From an uncultured Paracoccaceae bacterium (GTDB lineage: Bacteria > Pseudomonadota > Alphaproteobacteria > Rhodobacterales > Rhodobacteraceae): a stretch of DNA of 64,000 nucleotides. The stretch lies in the NCBI GenBank assembly GCA_951812305.1, contig CATOSB010000001.1, positions 62,001 through 126,000 on the forward strand. The letters run 5' to 3'. The notes below the pieces were generated by a model that saw only the letters and a program-made list of their open reading frames with translations, had not been told where the DNA came from and made no database searches. Of the stretch, positions 62,486 through 64,000 are shown one piece after another; position 1 is the stretch's first letter; each line of letters begins with the position of its first letter. A program made the translations under genes and the position numbers.

Positions 62486-64000
62486 TCAGAACACCTCTCC
62501 CTTGGTGGCACGGGCCTGAATGTCGGCGATCTGCTGCGCGCTGAACCCGTGGAATTCCGACGCATATTCCGCAGAAATGTAGCCGCCCGCAAGATCACGG
62601 GCGATATCCGCACGATCGCGATCCGCAGGGTCGCCATACCCAGCGCCACCGGGAAAGGACATTTCAACATGGCACCCGTGCGGCACAAACTGTTTGCCCT
62701 TGCCCTGCATCGCCACGCCATCGCTGCGCCCGATTTTGGTCGCCCCTCCGTTCTGTCCGCCGCGACGGCCACGCGCGGGGTGATCGACCCTGTCGAACAT
62801 GGCAGAGATGTCAAACTCGTGCCCCTCGCGCGCGCCGACATCCATGTATTGACCGAGCCCGCCGCGTGTTTTGCCGGCACCGCCGCTGTCGGGCCTGAGC
62901 TCCTTGCGCCAGATGATCACCGGGCCAACTTGTTCGGTGGCTTCGACCGGCATGGTCATCACACCCGATGGAAACGCGGTCGCGTTCATGCCGTCGAGCA
63001 TGGGCCGTGCGCCGGAACCGCCGGAATTGAAGGTCAGAACCTCCGAACGTCGCGCATCTTCCGGGGCGGGGGCGTCGGTGCGCGGCCTGAGTGAAACCTG
63101 AAAGTTGCACAGGCACCCAGCCCCTTCCGCAGGGACCAGATCGGGCAACAATTTGTCGAGCGCATCGTAAACCGTGTCCGGCACCATATGCCCGATCACA
63201 TGGCGCAGCGCGACCGGTGCGGGGTGGACGGCATTGACGATGCTGTCCTTGGGCGCGGTGATCTCGAACGGGGCAAGGCTCGCCGCGTTGTTCGGAATTT
63301 CCGGCGCGATGGCACATTTCAGCGCGTAACAGGCATAGGCCTTGGTATAGACCAGCGGTACATTGATGCCCTTTTTGTCCAATCCGCTGGTGCCCTTCCA
63401 GTCGCTTAGGATGCGGTCCTTTTCGATGGTCAGCTTCACGCGCAGATCCACCGGGTTGGAAAACCCATCGATCCGCATTTGCCCGTCCGCCGTGCCGGGC
63501 GTCAGCGCGTTGATCCGCTCCAACGTGGCTTTGCGGGAATTGGTCAGGACGAAGTCCGACACGCCGGACAGATCGGTGAGATCGAATTCATCCATCATGT
63601 CGATCAGGCGGCGGTGGCCTATTTCGTTGCAGGTGGCGAGCGCGTAGATGTCACCGACCAGTTGGTCCGGCTCCCGCACGTTGCCGCGAATGATGCGGAT
63701 CAGAGTGTCATCCACCGCGCCGCGGTCAAACAGCCGCATGATCGGGATATAAAGCCCTTCTTCATAGACCGAATTCGCATCCGCCCCGAACCCACGCCCG
63801 CCAATATCGACAATATGGGCAGTGCAGGCGAAGAAACCGATCAGCACGCCATTCCGGAAGGACGGCGTGACGATTGTGATGTCGTGCAGATGCCCGGTGC
63901 CTTCCCACGGGTCGTTGGTGATATAGACGTCGCCTTCGGCCATCGTTTCGCGCCCGATGCGGCGGATGAAATGACCCACGGCATCGGCCATCGCGTTGAC
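62486..64000 (-). CDS. hyuB: hydantoinase B / oxoprolinase-family protein, partial
   Basis: Open to the right edge; 504 residues are visible of the usual 550-590. Landmarks: GDVYITNDPWEGTGHLHDIT, VDIGGRGFGADANSVYEEGL, NPVDLRVKLTIEK, AEGAGCLCNFQVSL and the Gly-rich TRGGLGQYMDVGAREG. The family hydrolyses hydantoins or 5-oxoproline with ATP together with HyuA, which should lie just beyond the window. Confidence 0.9.
   Translation of the reverse strand, partial: VNAMADAVGHFIRRIGRETMAEGDVYITNDPWEGTGHLHDITIVTPSFRNGVLIGFFACTAHIVDIGGRGFGADANSVYEEGLYIPIMRLFDRGAVDDTLIRIIRGNVREPDQLVGDIYALATCNEIGHRRLIDMMDEFDLTDLSGVSDFVLTNSRKATLERINALTPGTADGQMRIDGFSNPVDLRVKLTIEKDRILSDWKGTSGLDKKGINVPLVYTKAYACYALKCAIAPEIPNNAASLAPFEITAPKDSIVNAVHPAPVALRHVIGHMVPDTVYDALDKLLPDLVPAEGAGCLCNFQVSLRPRTDAPAPEDARRSEVLTFNSGGSGARPMLDGMNATAFPSGVMTMPVEATEQVGPVIIWRKELRPDSGGAGKTRGGLGQYMDVGAREGHEFDISAMFDRVDHPARGRRGGQNGGATKIGRSDGVAMQGKGKQFVPHGCHVEMSFPGGAGYGDPADRDRADIARDLAGGYISAEYASEFHGFSAQQIADIQARATKGEVF

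Noticed and set aside
1..64000. CRISPR arrays, tRNA or rRNA genes
   Set aside because: No regularly spaced short direct repeats and no recognisable tRNA or rRNA sequence were seen on either strand; the multicopy repeats are IS elements and the R and E families.

Overview
This 64 kb window looks like the chromosome of a marine alphaproteobacterium, most likely a Rhodobacterales (Roseobacter-group) member. The basis is ethylmalonyl-CoA pathway genes (a mesaconyl-CoA hydratase and an Mcl2-type CoA-ester lyase), an alphaproteobacterial sdhCDA block, and typical roseobacter genes (DUF1127, NnrU, DUF1194, DciA, AlkB, HyuB). The very high IS load resembles that described for Octadecabacter; that comparison is inference and no 16S is present.

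Layout. (1) 1-9.9 kb: the tail and lysis end of a P2-like prophage on the minus strand. From right to left it holds a tape-measure fragment, gpU (decayed), gpX, gpD, two small membrane proteins, an endolysin, another small membrane protein and an Rz-like protein. It is broken by an IS630 element in the tape measure and by an IS4/ISAs1/IS4 stack in gpD. (2) 9.9-16.8 kb: a compound IS630::IS200 element, a truncated DUF1989 gene, an Asp-box propeller protein, an RhlE helicase and an IS4. (3) 16.8-31.3 kb: an HxlR regulator, a flavin-fold protein, and the sdh genes. sdhB is separated from sdhCDA by surface-glycan and methyltransferase genes; the two methyltransferases are split by IS elements. (4) 31.5-35.7 kb: a metallopeptidase, a DUF1194 protein and an intact mcl2-nnrU-DUF1737-mch operon. 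(5) 35.8-48.7 kb: IS256 and IS630 copies splitting a membrane protein, an M20 amidohydrolase and an amidinotransferase, with intact trpS, a PhyH-family gene and a secreted WYL-like protein between them. (6) 48.7-57.4 kb: an amine/amino-acid catabolic cluster (M20 deacetylase, TMADH-like enzyme, DUF1028, RidA, a broken FMO, a CoA transferase) with the second IS630::IS200 copy. (7) 57.4-64 kb: dsbA-like, dciA, mutY, alkB, an FAD oxidoreductase and hyuB (runs off the edge).

I count 16 full-length IS copies of 7 types: IS4 x4, ISAs1 x1, three IS630 types x3/x2/x3 (the x2 type carries an IS200 passenger), and two IS256 types x3/x1. There is also an IS66 tail. Copies of each type are nearly identical, and almost every insertion has a readable target duplication, so many pre-insertion genes can be rebuilt base by base.

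Beyond the IS elements there are two families of non-coding mobile-looking repeats: an approximately 160-230 bp TIR-bearing element (three copies) and an approximately 40 bp hairpin element. Two hairpin copies are exact 39 and 41 bp insertions inside a transposase gene. I consider this tiny family the most interesting unexplained signal. No tRNA, rRNA or CRISPR array was seen.
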